A DNA stretch of 64,000 bases, from assembly GCA_019359075.1 (NCBI GenBank), contig JAHHIB010000035.1, positions 1-64,000 on the forward strand, in the 5' to 3' direction. Position 1 is the stretch's first letter. Every line of letters starts with the position of its first letter. The notes beneath the pieces are model-generated. The model did not search any database. It worked only from the letters and a program-made list of their open reading frames with translations, and was not told where the DNA came from. The translations under genes and the position numbers were made by a program. Below, piece by piece: positions 1-9,623 of the stretch. This stretch comes from Kalymmatonema hyalinum WJT4-NPBG1. Lineage in GTDB: Bacteria > Cyanobacteriota > Cyanobacteriia > Cyanobacteriales > Nostocaceae.

Positions 1-142
1 CTACTGTAATCCTTCTCTTATACAAAAACTGTCCGTCAGGTCAAGTTCACCCTTTTTGTCTATTCATAAAACCAAATCCCTATAACAGTTCTGGGATTGT
101 TAAGAAAGATCCGGGTAATGCATAGCTTAGTAAGGGGAGGGG

Positions 143-166
143 CGGTTTTGGCGTAAGCCAAAGCCG
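143..166. repeat. Stem-loop downstream of the NACHT gene
   Basis: A 10-bp stem with one G-U pair and a GTAA loop lies about 60 bases past the stop of the minus-strand NACHT gene. There is no T-run on the minus strand, so it is not a classical intrinsic terminator. It looks like one of the dispersed palindromes common in Nostocales genomes. The rest of bases 1-223 shows nothing I can name. Confidence 0.4.
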
Positions 167-223
167 GGGTGGGGTTCCGAGTGTATAACAACGAAGTGAG
201 AAGCGCTATATAACTGATCAACC

Positions 224-3200
224 CTACCCATCCGTTGCTACCAATTCCCACAACGCATCAATTCCACTGCCTACATAATCTGAATCTTGGTGCTGCAAAA
301 TCCATTTGACGACAGCAATAGCAACATAGCTGGAGTTTTTGCCCAACTTGCCCAAGGCTTCTGCTGCATTCCCACGCACCTCAGAATTATCATCCGCCAG
401 TCGTCCCAGCAGTGCATCGACTACCTGCACTGAAGCATTGCCCAAGTTCCCCAAGGCTAATGCTGCATTCCCACGCACCTGAGAATTCTCATCTTTATCC
501 GCTAGCCGCCCGAGTAGTGTATCCACTAGCTCGACTGAAGCATTGCCTAACCTGGTTAGGGTAAATGCTGCAAACCCACGCACCTGAGAATTCTCATCTT
601 TATCCACCAGTCGTCCGAGCAGTGCATCCACTACCTGCTGAGAAACATTGCTCAAGTAACCTAAGGCTAATGCTGCAAGCCCACGCACCTCAGAATAATC
701 ATCTTTATCTACCAATCGTCCGAGCAGTGCATCTACTACCTGCACTGAAGCATTGCTCAAGTGACTTAAGGCATATCCAGCATACCCACGCACCAAATAA
801 TTCTCATCTTTATCCGCCAATCGTCCGAGCAGTGCATCCACTACCTGCACTGAAGTATTGCCCAAGTTCCCCAAGGCTAATGCTGCAAGCCCACGCACCC
901 AAGAATTCTCATCTTTATCCGCCAATCGTCCGAGCAGTGCATCCACTACCTGCACTGAAGTATTGCCCAAGTTCCCCAAGGCATCTGCTGCATACCGGCG
1001 CACCAAAGAATCCTCATCCGCCAATCGTAACAGCAGTGCATCCACTACCTGCACTGAAGTATTGCCCAACTTGCTTAAGGCTTTTACTGCATTGCTACGC
1101 ACCTGAGAATTATCATCCGTCAATCGCCCAACAAGTGCATCCACCACCTGGACTGAAGCAGTGCCCAATTCGCCTAAGGCTAATGCTGCAAGCCCACGCA
1201 CCTCAAAATCCTCATTTTTATCCGCTAGTCGCAAGAGCAGTGTTTTTATAACTTGTTCTTTTTCCCCCAATGCTGCACGATATTTTTGCAACTGCCCTTC
1301 ATTAATTTGCTGTGCTGAGTCTTTCAACAGTTGCAGTGCTTGCGCTTCAAACCGAGTTTCATTCAAACGGCAAAGAATTTTAGAAACCTGCGTGCGGATT
1401 TTTGCACCTACTTGCTCATTGTCACTAATTTCCAAATTAACTAATTCCTGCAAAATCTGTTGGACTATGCTTTCATCTTGCACTTCTAAATCTTCTGCTA
1501 AACAGCTAGCAGCAAAGAAAAGGTTACTGTGCAACCACTGTTCCCAAGGCGTATCTTGCTCAAGAATATACTTAAGAAATTTTGCCGTTTTTTTCCGGTG
1601 TTGTTGAGCGATGAGTAACAGCAACACCTCACGCCAATGGGGATCATGGAGATATTTTTCGATATGCTCCAACACCACCTCATCACCATCGCCTTCCTGT
1701 CTATCCTTAATTTCCTGTGCTGCCAAATATTCCTGAAAACTCTTGTGGACAAAGGCGTAGCAGTCTTGCCCTTGTTCATTTAATAAACCTGCACGTTCCT
1801 GAATATGTGCTACAAAACGTTCTGCTTCTGCTTTTGCTTGATGTGGCTTAATGGATTTTTCTTCAACTATGAATTTCTTTAATTGCTTAATCAGTTCCTC
1901 TTTATCAATCAAGGTACTGCCTTCTTTATCTCCTGTACCTCCTTGAGTATGAATCCAGTAAGCTAACTGTTGCATCAAGCGTTCAACATCATCGTGATGG
2001 AGATATTCGCAAGGCAATTTATAATTGAGTTCCTTACCAGCATCCCAGTTGGTTAATAAAGTCTTCACCGCACGATCATAAAGTTTGTGTCGCTGTCTGG
2101 GCAAATATGCTTCATAACGATGAATCAGGGCAATAATAGTAAGTAGCAGTGGGTTGCGGGCTAATTCTTTAATGCGCTTTTGTTCTGCTAAAGCCTGACG
2201 TAAACTTTCTTGTCTTCTTTGTGATTCTTCTGGATCTTCAAAGCGGCTTTCGTACCACTTTTTGATAAATATTTCAATTTTGTCATCGTCAAACGACTCC
2301 AGGGTATAACGGGGAAACTCTTCTGTGCGGAAAAAGACCCTCTTATACCCTGATCGACGAGATGTAATGATTGTTCTGTTTTGCGGATATTGACTCAAGA
2401 AAGCTTCAATCTGATTGACTATTTCATCCCGCTTTGCCTTGTTTGCAACCTCATCTAAACCATCAAGTAAAATTAATGCTCGTCCATCATCCAGCCAATA
2501 CTCAAAAAAACCTGTTGGCAGTTCTTTAACCTGTAAATTGGCGCTAGCGAACTGTCTAATATAATCTAAAATACTCAGATGCTCGGCACGTTTGGCTAAA
2601 TCCCGAATTTTAATAATAATTGGCAGTAAATCTGTGTCCGCTGCTAAACCTAGAATTTCTGGTTGTTTCTGAGCTAGCATCACTGCAAAGTAACTCATCA
2701 AACTTGTCTTACCAGAACCTGGTGCGCCCAGAAGTACAAATTTTTGAGAGGTGCTTTCAGTCAACAATTTTTGTGCTGAAAAGTTTTTCCCAGTGCTTTT
2801 TCCAAGTCGTCCTATTTGTCTTTGCTCTTGCAGTAATTCTGCTTGACGTTTGCTGATGCCTGATGCTTCTAAATTCGCATCTAAGAATACGAAATCTTTT
2901 TCATCGGTCAAATTTCGCTCTCTCATGTCTTCCACTACATCAGGCATCACAAAAATTTGTGGCAACTGAGCAGATTTATCTACTTCTTGTCCTTCAACAG
3001 CAATACCTGCAAACTTGACATCATCAAAGTAATTTGCTATTTGCTTGAGATAAGCTTCTTTAGTTATTTTAAACCTTAAATAGGCATTCGTGACTTCAAA
3101 ATAATTTTTAACAAAGATATCAAGCCAAGGTTGAATCAGTGATTCATCAATTTTATGTTTGACTTTAGGATGTTCTTCTAATGACTTCTTAAAAACCTCA

Positions 3201-3484
3201 ACGAAATAGTCTACTTGGGGAGTTCCTTGATTTTTGAATGGTTTTTGTAACTCTTCTACCGCATCTTTGAAGACACTATCCAGAAATTTAGGAATATATC
3301 TTGGTTCACAACGCCAAAACAGTTTCACTTGGTCATCGGCTTTTGCGACACAAGCTTTCAAAGCTTTATCTAAATCTTGTTGTTTTAGCTGAGTATTGAC
3401 TCCGCCAAGCACCGCCTCGGCTATTTTGACTGTCACCCACTCTCCCAACCAGGGTGCGATCGCTACCACCAATTCCAAGCTCAT
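224..3484 (-). CDS. NACHT-domain NTPase with C-terminal HEAT repeats
   Basis: Predicted STAND-type NTPase of 1086 residues. An N-terminal helical region of about 240 residues precedes a Walker A motif GAPGSGKTS (residues 253-261) and a Walker B motif LILLDGLDEV (337-346), the usual NACHT pattern. A helical winged region follows. From about residue 741 come nine HEAT-type repeats of 33-37 residues (core VQVVDALLGRLADKDENS..VRG.AA.ALG.LGN) plus one degenerate unit at the end. The start is taken at MSLEL because GAGG sits upstream at suitable spacing; an upstream ATG 54 bases earlier is less likely. Known bacterial NACHT proteins include anti-phage sensors, but many cyanobacterial ones have no known role, so defence is inference. 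No obvious effector domain is visible at the N-terminus. Confidence 0.85.
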   Translation of the reverse strand: MSLELVVAIAPWLGEWVTVKIAEAVLGGVNTQLKQQDLDKALKACVAKADDQVKLFWRCEPRYIPKFLDSVFKDAVEELQKPFKNQGTPQVDYFVEVFKKSLEEHPKVKHKIDESLIQPWLDIFVKNYFEVTNAYLRFKITKEAYLKQIANYFDDVKFAGIAVEGQEVDKSAQLPQIFVMPDVVEDMRERNLTDEKDFVFLDANLEASGISKRQAELLQEQRQIGRLGKSTGKNFSAQKLLTESTSQKFVLLGAPGSGKTSLMSYFAVMLAQKQPEILGLAADTDLLPIIIKIRDLAKRAEHLSILDYIRQFASANLQVKELPTGFFEYWLDDGRALILLDGLDEVANKAKRDEIVNQIEAFLSQYPQNRTIITSRRSGYKRVFFRTEEFPRYTLESFDDDKIEIFIKKWYESRFEDPEESQRRQESLRQALAEQKRIKELARNPLLLTIIALIHRYEAYLPRQRHKLYDRAVKTLLTNWDAGKELNYKLPCEYLHHDDVERLMQQLAYWIHTQGGTGDKEGSTLIDKEELIKQLKKFIVEEKSIKPHQAKAEAERFVAHIQERAGLLNEQGQDCYAFVHKSFQEYLAAQEIKDRQEGDGDEVVLEHIEKYLHDPHWREVLLLLIAQQHRKKTAKFLKYILEQDTPWEQWLHSNLFFAASCLAEDLEVQDESIVQQILQELVNLEISDNEQVGAKIRTQVSKILCRLNETRFEAQALQLLKDSAQQINEGQLQKYRAALGEKEQVIKTLLLRLADKNEDFEVRGLAALALGELGTASVQVVDALVGRLTDDNSQVRSNAVKALSKLGNTSVQVVDALLLRLADEDSLVRRYAADALGNLGNTSVQVVDALLGRLADKDENSWVRGLAALALGNLGNTSVQVVDALLGRLADKDENYLVRGYAGYALSHLSNASVQVVDALLGRLVDKDDYSEVRGLAALALGYLSNVSQQVVDALLGRLVDKDENSQVRGFAAFTLTRLGNASVELVDTLLGRLADKDENSQVRGNAALALGNLGNASVQVVDALLGRLADDNSEVRGNAAEALGKLGKNSSYVAIAVVKWILQHQDSDYVGSGIDALWELVATDG
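329..1264 (-). repeat. Tandem HEAT-repeat units inside the NACHT gene
   Basis: Nine consecutive units of 99-111 bp encode the HEAT repeats. Several are almost identical at DNA level, for example those around 790-960. Such similarity points to recent unequal exchange or gene conversion rather than old divergence. Unit boundaries fall at the motif VQVVDALLGRL. Confidence 0.8.
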
Positions 3485-3850
3485 GTTTTTGCATACCTCG
3501 TTTTGAAATGTATTATGGCTTACTCGTAGGTAGTGCAAGGAAAGGTATCACGGCTGTTTGAAAAGTGTAAACTTATATTAAGAAGTACATAATCTTCTTG
3601 ACCCCACCCCTAACACTTCCACCACGGAAGCAGCGAAAAATACCCCCCTCTGCCTTGCGGAGACGGAAAGTGAGGTTCCAAGCGACTCTTAGGAAACGAA
3701 ATAAAACAGTGAAGGCTGTATAAATGTGTACTTACGAAAAGCTCTTTTTTACAAAAAATTAGCAAATCGTTAACTATAACATAAACTATGCGAGTCAACA
3801 CAGGCAGGTGCGCTACCATCCTATTAATGTAAATCACATTACAAAAGTTT
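3485..3850. other. Divergent intergenic region, no gene seen
   Basis: This region separates the NACHT gene (minus) from the DUF6464-like gene (plus) and should carry both promoters. A C-rich stretch around 3600-3670 looks like dispersed-repeat debris. I could not identify a convincing promoter or RNA gene. Confidence 0.5.
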
Positions 3851-4216
3851 ATGGAACCAAATTCTTTACCAACCGAGGTGATTCTGACGAACTCGCGTCA
3901 GTCCCTCGGCAGCGTTCAACTTGACTGGACACCACAACCCGGAAATTACCTTGATCTTGAAGGGAAAACCTACGCAGTTTTAGAGCGCCGCCACCGCTAT
4001 CAACTTAAGGCAGGGCGCTATCGTTTGCAAACAATTGCTTTATATGTACAGTCCGCTACACGACCAAGTGAAAAAAGTCTTGTAGGAGGGCGCTGGGTCA
4101 TTGGCGATGCCAGTTGCCGCTACAATGCTTGTTCAGAAATGATTCGTTGCGCGGTTAACCCAGATGGACCATGTCAGGCTTGCCGCTACTACGAAAAAAG
4201 GAAGTCTGAACAATGA
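3851..4216 (+). CDS. Small Cys-containing protein, probable DUF6464 family
   Basis: A 121-residue soluble protein. Its N-terminal half is basic and aromatic (VLERRHRYQLKAGRYRLQ), and its C-terminal half carries four cysteines in C-x4-C-x5-C-x7-C-x2-C-like spacing (SCRYNACSEMIRC..GPCQAC), which suggests a structural metal site. The sequence resembles the cyanobacterial DUF6464 family, of unknown function; that assignment is from memory. It converges with fmt across a 56-base gap. No Shine-Dalgarno is evident before the ATG, which is common in cyanobacteria. Confidence 0.7.
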   Translation: MEPNSLPTEVILTNSRQSLGSVQLDWTPQPGNYLDLEGKTYAVLERRHRYQLKAGRYRLQTIALYVQSATRPSEKSLVGGRWVIGDASCRYNACSEMIRCAVNPDGPCQACRYYEKRKSEQ

Positions 4217-4272
4217 AGAATGAACTCATTGGGTGTCATTAATTTTTTTCCTTTATCCTTCATACTTCATCC

Positions 4273-5268
4273 TTACTCAAATACCTCTGCCACTGCTAAA
4301 CGCGAACCATTAACAAAATCCCATCCAGACTGGGGACGTTTACCAGCACTTTGAACTTCTCGCAATAATAATAAACCTTCTCCAGTTTGGACAATTACTC
4401 CCATCCCCTTGACGATGCTTACAACTTGCCCTGGGCTACCTGATAAGGTTGACAAATTAGGTATTTTATGAATGATTTCTTTGATTTCAGGTGGCAGCCC
4501 ATCACCGTAAGGATCATCAAGGGGAGCAGTGGCAGTGATTTTCAGCGGTTGGTTGCGAAAGTTGGCACTACAGTCTGGATAAAAGCCTCTAATTTGATTG
4601 TGTAATTGTATCGCACTCTTTGACCAATCCAATTGATAATCCTCTTTTTTAATCAAAGGCGCATAAGTAGCTTGAGAATTATCTTGAGGAATTGGCTCAA
4701 TTTCCTGGTTTTTCAGCTTCAACAAAGTTTCTACCAACAAATCTGCACCCACAACTGCAAGTTTTTCTGCCAAATCATGGGCATTATCCAGTAATTTTAT
4801 CGGTGTAGTAGCCGTTAGCAGCATTGCACCAGTATCCATTCCTGCGTCCATTAACATTGTCGTGATACCAGTTTCAGTCTCGCCGTTATACAAACACCAC
4901 TGAATGGGAGCGGCACCTCGGTACTTGGGTAAAATTGAGCCATGCACGTTAATGCAACCTAGTTTAGGCATATCTAAAATTTCTTGAGAAAGAATTTGCC
5001 CATAGGCAACGACGACAAACACATCTGCGTCTGATTCTTTGAGTTTCGTTAAAGTTTCAGCGTCTTTTTTCACGCGGTGAGGTTGCCATACAGGCAAGTT
5101 AGCAGAGGTGGCGACGACTTTTACTGGTGAGGGTATCAGTTGATTTCCGCGTCCCCGACGTTTATCCGGCTGTGTAACAACTGCCAAGACATCAAATTCT
5201 GGATGATTCAGTAGTTTTTCCAGAGTCGGTACAGCAAAACTAGGAGTGCCAAAGAATACAATTTTCAT
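4273..5268 (-). CDS. fmt: Methionyl-tRNA formyltransferase
   Basis: Formylates the methionyl group of initiator tRNA using 10-formyltetrahydrofolate, in the cytoplasm. The 331-residue protein begins [20 protein letters not shown] and contains the formyltransferase signature [18 protein letters not shown] with the catalytic Asn-His pair, then the C-terminal tRNA-binding domain. The start at 5268 is chosen over an in-frame start 76 codons upstream because homologs begin at MKIVFFGTP and because GAGG lies just upstream; the 5' extension reads as non-coding. Length is typical. Confidence 0.97.
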   Translation of the reverse strand: MKIVFFGTPSFAVPTLEKLLNHPEFDVLAVVTQPDKRRGRGNQLIPSPVKVVATSANLPVWQPHRVKKDAETLTKLKESDADVFVVVAYGQILSQEILDMPKLGCINVHGSILPKYRGAAPIQWCLYNGETETGITTMLMDAGMDTGAMLLTATTPIKLLDNAHDLAEKLAVVGADLLVETLLKLKNQEIEPIPQDNSQATYAPLIKKEDYQLDWSKSAIQLHNQIRGFYPDCSANFRNQPLKITATAPLDDPYGDGLPPEIKEIIHKIPNLSTLSGSPGQVVSIVKGMGVIVQTGEGLLLLREVQSAGKRPQSGWDFVNGSRLAVAEVFE

Positions 5269-6599
5269 AAGACCTCGTGGGATGTGTGGAAACGAGCGGC
5301 GCGACTTTCCTAAGAAAGACAGCGGGAGATGACGAAAACACCTCCGAACAATAATGACTGTAAATCCATTACGAGAGCGAGGTGGTTGAGGAATCTCCAC
5401 GGTTGCGTGGGAACTTTCAAGAAACCCACAAAGTCTATAATAGTAATGCCCGTAGCCCTCACATAAGTGTCCTCCTGTGCATCCTCTACAGTTCATTCCT
5501 CACAAATCAGATAGAACTGCTAGAGTGAGAAATTTGTTGCATTTTCGTGAAATAAAACGCTAGGTGGAGTTATAATGAACTCGCTGGAATTTTAGCCAGC
5601 ATTAACCGCATCTGCTTCAGCCAAGCTTAAGTGTTTGGCAATGTCGGATGAACAGGCTCCGCTACTCTGCGCTCCGAAAAACCTATACAGAACTAGTCAA
5701 ATATAGACAAAGCTGTACAAAGTCGGAGCGTGCAGTCTAAGCCATTTATGGCTACGTTCGATTGGTCATGACACCTACAAGTGAACGCCAGCTTGTAGCT
5801 CTGTCGAAGGCAGTTAAGTAATCAGTAAACTGGTTTATAGCTGTAGTGCTGTCTTCCTAACAAACCATTTGAACATTGACGAGGCAAACGTTACCCGCAA
5901 GGGGTTGGCAGAATATGCCATTGATACACATTTATACAAAATGATGATTTTTGTATAAATGTGTACATAAATCGAGTTACAATTACTAACTCTTGAAGCC
6001 GCTCTCCCGGGTTTATGCGTCTACGCATTTGATCTAGTTTCGATATATTTCCCGGAACGGGTGCATTTGTAGCTGAGTTTCCAAACCAGTGGTGTGTTCC
6101 TGTATTTGTTACAACTGGTTATGCAGTTGGTACAGTTCAGCTTAGAATATTTTCCATTGATTAAATGTCAGTGGTAAGATTTGACTCGGCTCAGTTGCAA
6201 AGTTACTTTGCAAATTTTTTTAGTAACGCCATAGTTGTACCGTTATTGGTATCTGCGCTGTGGTAGAAGCATTGCTTGCGTCTTATAGCAGTCATTCCAG
6301 TGATACAGGGAATATCCTTCTAACTATGCCTGCATTTTGGTGTGGTTGGGTGTTAGTAGCGGCATTTTCTGTCACGTAGTTATTTCTGTCTGAGGCTCAA
6401 ATACCATACTCGTATCTTCTCCTAAAAGCCTGTAGCGACAATGCGTACTAAAAAATACCCATTTTTGTAAAAGTATGCGAAATTTGAGTAGATTCTTTCC
6501 TTAAAACTGGAGTTCCTTGTTATACATATAAAATAGCCTGCCCCATTGCTGTATAGGCACAGCTCCTCGCACAGCAACCGCCCTCTAGAGAGTCAACAA
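5269..6599. other. 1.3-kb stretch without a recognisable gene
   Basis: I find no supported coding sequence here. A short open stretch at about 6030-6164 (44 codons, ending TVQLRIFSID) has no start signal or recognised family and could be a gene remnant. The region contains a strong inverted repeat at 5925-5965. The last part must carry the promoter of the exported protein starting at 6600. Confidence 0.5.
5925..5965. repeat. Perfect 17-bp inverted repeat with 7-base loop
   Basis: The arms 5925-5941 and 5949-5965 are exact reverse complements (left arm TACACATTTATACAAAA) around the loop TGATGAT. The stem is AT-rich and has no T-run after it. It could be an operator, a transposon end or a dispersed palindrome. 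Confidence 0.85.
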
Positions 6600-7937
6600 A
6601 TGCTTAAACACCTTATGTTGTCTGGATGGTTCCGCGTGCAACCATTCCTTAAGTACTTTATTTTTGTGATGTTGATTGCGCCTTTAGTGGCGGCATCAGC
6701 TCACACGAGTTCAGCAAAACAAACACAAGCAGCTAGAATGCCTTCTGTAGCAACAGAATCTGAGTCTGTGTCAAAGCAAACGGCTGGTGTTGACCAAGCA
6801 AATTTCATTTCAGTATCAAAAGCAACGCAAATCAATTCCTCTACAAAAAAATCTGACTTTGTACCACTGTCCGTAGCTGCGGTTTCGCGATCGCAAATAC
6901 AAACAGATAAAATTAATGTCTGGGCTGTAGAAGCTGTAGAAGAAGATGATTCTGCCTCAGTCGGAATGCCTAATAATGATCCATTGGTAGCAGTTGAACT
7001 AGCGCCACCGATGAAAGAATCTAACTCGGCGTCAAACGAGATGGCAGCTAGTCAACATGATTTAGTGCAACGATTAAAAGCCTCTAAAGTTCAAGCCTTG
7101 GTAGTAAACAATGGCTCCGCATCAAGGGAAGTGCTTGCTGGTGCAACATTGGAAGCAGCTAAAATTAACCATCAGAAAGAATCGCAACAAAAGTCAACAG
7201 CAGTGACTGTTGTGGAGCAACCACCCCAAGAAGCTGAAGCAGTACAGCAAGATCCAATAGGAAGCCCTCATGCTATTCCGTGGGTATGGATACAGGCGAC
7301 TCAAGAGACGATCAGTTCCAAAGGGGGTTCTGGAGTGCGTTACTACCGCAGCGTCCCTGTCATTTCTCCGGATGGTAGATATGCAATGTACAGCCGCGTC
7401 AAACTAGAAGTCAAACCACAAATGTACAATAGCCAGGTCACCAGCGTTCTGTTTGTAGAAGATAGGCAAACTAAGCGGTTACATGTGGTCAGTTCAACTG
7501 CTCCGATGAATGATCCTTTGTTAAAAGTTCAGGTATCTTCGGCAAACGATGATGCACAAGGAACTATTGCGGTTTTAGTTCCGGTAAGCTGGTCACAAAA
7601 GGGCGATCGCTTTTTAGCACGCAAATTTGAAGGGGCAATGAATACTTCTGATGCCACAGATCATGCAGTGATTTGGGATCGCGAACAAAACCGTTCCCAG
7701 AGTGTCACTCCTTCACAAGAAGAAAACAAGCATGAAATTGCTGTATTGTTAGGCTGGAGTAAAACTCAGCCTGATCAAGTATTGTTCCGTGCTGGCGAAT
7801 TAGGTGAAGAACAATGGCCCTTGGTAACAGTTGCTTATGATGGCAAGACTGTAGCTGCCACAAATGCAGATCAGGGTGTGACCTTTGGTCAAACAGTTAA
7901 AGAGGTTTGGGCAGGTCCACAAGTCGCTTACAGATAA
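6600..7937 (+). CDS. Exported protein of unknown function
   Basis: A 445-residue protein I do not recognise. Residues about 13-33 form a hydrophobic stretch (FLKYFIFVMLIAPLVAASA) followed by small residues, consistent with a signal peptide or membrane anchor. The next 200 residues are Ser/Thr/Gln/Ala-rich and look disordered. The C-terminal half is more ordered and contains VISPDGRYAMYSRV, reminiscent of a beta-propeller blade of the TolB type; this is a weak resemblance. The ATG at 6600 is preferred over a TTG at 6546 because the signal peptide then sits at the N-terminus. It has no close operon partner. Confidence 0.75.
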   Translation: MLKHLMLSGWFRVQPFLKYFIFVMLIAPLVAASAHTSSAKQTQAARMPSVATESESVSKQTAGVDQANFISVSKATQINSSTKKSDFVPLSVAAVSRSQIQTDKINVWAVEAVEEDDSASVGMPNNDPLVAVELAPPMKESNSASNEMAASQHDLVQRLKASKVQALVVNNGSASREVLAGATLEAAKINHQKESQQKSTAVTVVEQPPQEAEAVQQDPIGSPHAIPWVWIQATQETISSKGGSGVRYYRSVPVISPDGRYAMYSRVKLEVKPQMYNSQVTSVLFVEDRQTKRLHVVSSTAPMNDPLLKVQVSSANDDAQGTIAVLVPVSWSQKGDRFLARKFEGAMNTSDATDHAVIWDREQNRSQSVTPSQEENKHEIAVLLGWSKTQPDQVLFRAGELGEEQWPLVTVAYDGKTVAATNADQGVTFGQTVKEVWAGPQVAYR

Positions 7938-8339
7938 TTTCCATCCCTGATAGGGATTTGTACATATCAGACCCTTCCAACATCAATAGAGTACTACATT
8001 CAGTAACTCGAAGGCTGTTCAATAACGGAACGGACAGTTGCTTCAAGGTCAAGAACCTCCCCACAGCACTGTCCTCCACTTTCCAAAGGCGCGGGGAAAC
8101 ACCACACACAAGTGTGCTCGCGAATCAAAACCGCCATAACATTTATCCGGTTGCTCATAATGAGGAGCAACGCGAAGAAACTGGAACCCCGACGGCTTGG
8201 GAAAGGTTCTATTATGGGCAATTAAACGGATTTCAGTCTAGATATGACCCCGTTGTAGATAATATCTATAGCGGGTTTTTTCTATGATAAACGGTTATTC
8301 ATAAGTTATGACACTCGCCACGAATAAAACACTATAAAA
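7938..8339. other. Gene-free stretch ending in a terminator
   Basis: No convincing protein gene lies here. A plus-strand open frame (7907-8287) overlaps the upstream gene and runs into the terminator hairpin, so I treat it as non-coding. The terminator being about 310 bases past the stop codon suggests either a long 3' UTR or a small RNA ending at 8281. Confidence 0.5.
8247..8281 (+). terminator. Rho-independent terminator
   Basis: A stem of about 12 bp with two G-U pairs and a bulge (arms near 8249-8260 and 8264-8275, loop AAT) is followed directly by six T residues. This is a textbook intrinsic terminator on the plus strand. It ends transcription of the exported-protein gene or of a small RNA before the convergent minE. 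Confidence 0.75.
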
Positions 8340-8648
8340 CTATTTAGATTTCTCGCTACTGCCTACCTCAGGCGTATCTTCTTGAGTTTCTTTGACTCGA
8401 CGGATAGGCAAATTAGCAATTAAAGCTGTCGTCCGTTGATTGCTTTCTAGGGTAAATTCTAAGCCATCTGTCTCAACTTCCACGTAACGACAGACAATTT
8501 CCAAGATTTCTTGCCGCATCTTTTCCACCATCTGAGGGCTTAAGTCAGCGCGATCATGGGCAATCACTAATTGCAGACGACGTTTGACTTGAGTGCGACT
8601 GTTGTCAGCACCGCGAAAAAAAATTCGTTCTAAAAGTTCAAGAATCAT
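8340..8648 (-). CDS. minE: Cell division topological specificity factor MinE
   Basis: Stimulates the MinD ATPase and drives Min oscillation, so that the division ring forms at mid-cell. The 102-residue protein has the MinD-contact helix region near residues 10-35 ([21 protein letters not shown]) and the dimerisation domain ([13 protein letters not shown]..). The C-terminal tail [15 protein letters not shown] is polar and variable. It lies 30 bases downstream of minD and is the last gene of the minCDE cluster. Confidence 0.96.
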   Translation of the reverse strand: MILELLERIFFRGADNSRTQVKRRLQLVIAHDRADLSPQMVEKMRQEILEIVCRYVEVETDGLEFTLESNQRTTALIANLPIRRVKETQEDTPEVGSSEKSK

Positions 8649-8678
8649 TGCAGATCGGTGGGACGAGACGGGACGAAG

Positions 8679-9485
8679 TTAAATGATTTTTGTCCACAAC
8701 AATCTTCTAAGACGGGTGAAGATGTTGTCAGCAGATGAATCTAGCTCAAGAAAATCGACCGTTTCCCCTTCCAATCTACGGGCAATGTTTTCAAAAGCTG
8801 TAGCAGCTAAAGAAGGATTTTCTGCTAACACTAAAGGTTCGCCGCGATTGGTAGAGACAATAACCCGCTCATCGTCAGGGACGACCCCAATCAAAGGAAT
8901 TGCAAGAAGTTCCTGAACATCTTGAACTGACATCATATCATTTGCCCGTACCATTGCGGGTCTGATACGGTTAATAATGAGATGAATACGTTTAATGCCT
9001 TGTGCTTCGAGTAAGCCAACGACGCGATCGGCATCACGGACTGAGGCAATTTCTGGAGTGGTGACAATCAGGGCTTCTTTTGCTGGGGCGATCGCATTTT
9101 TAAACCCCATTTCAATTCCCGCTGGGCTATCAATCAAAACATATTGATACTTCTGCGCCAGTGCATTCACCAATAACTTCATTTGGTCAGGAGTGACCGC
9201 ATCTTTGGTGCGATTTTGCGCCGCAGGTAACAAGACGAGATTGGGTTGGCGCTTATCCTTCACCAAAGCTTGTTCTAAACGACACTCCCTAGCCAGAACT
9301 TCTACCGCCGTGTAGACGATGCGGTTTTCTAGCCCTAGCAGTAAATCCAAATTTCTCAGACCAAAATCCGCATCAATCAAAGCCACTTGATGCCCCATTT
9401 TGGCTAATGCCATCCCTAAATTTGCCGTAACCGTGGTTTTCCCCACCCCTCCTTTGCCGGAGGTCGTAACAATAATGCGAGTCAT
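8679..9485 (-). CDS. minD: Septum site-determining ATPase MinD
   Basis: A membrane-cycling ATPase that recruits MinC and responds to MinE. The 268-residue protein carries the deviant Walker A motif SGKGGVGKTT near the N-terminus, a DADFGLRNLD switch segment, and a C-terminal amphipathic helix (NIFTRLRRLLWTKII) of the kind used as membrane-targeting sequence. Length and motifs are normal. It sits between minC (138-base gap) and minE (30-base gap). Confidence 0.97.
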   Translation of the reverse strand: MTRIIVTTSGKGGVGKTTVTANLGMALAKMGHQVALIDADFGLRNLDLLLGLENRIVYTAVEVLARECRLEQALVKDKRQPNLVLLPAAQNRTKDAVTPDQMKLLVNALAQKYQYVLIDSPAGIEMGFKNAIAPAKEALIVTTPEIASVRDADRVVGLLEAQGIKRIHLIINRIRPAMVRANDMMSVQDVQELLAIPLIGVVPDDERVIVSTNRGEPLVLAENPSLAATAFENIARRLEGETVDFLELDSSADNIFTRLRRLLWTKII

Positions 9486-9623
9486 GAGAGAAACGAGCTC
9501 GATTAGTGATTAGAAAATATACAATAAAATGAAGGCTAAAGTATCAAGTATGAAATGAAAGCTTAAGTATAAAGTATGAAGTGAAAATTATGGTATTTCA
9601 TCCTTCATTCTTTATCTTTTGTT

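Noticed and set aside
565-1251. Plus-strand open frame of 228 codons with internal repeats
   Set aside because: It lies antisense to the HEAT repeats of the NACHT gene; its periodicity is a by-product of those repeats.
329-1264. Regular repeats that might be taken for a CRISPR array
   Set aside because: Units are about 100 bp, in frame and coding HEAT repeats, with no spacers.
3717-5966. Shared 15-mer TGTATAAATGTGTAC at about 3717 and 5951
   Set aside because: A 15-base AT-rich match is expected a few times by chance in 64 kb.
6030-6164. 44-codon open stretch in the large gap
   Set aside because: No start signal, no family and too short to support as a gene.
7907-8287. 126-codon plus-strand frame
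   Set aside because: Overlaps the upstream gene, lacks a family or ribosome site, and ends inside the intrinsic terminator.
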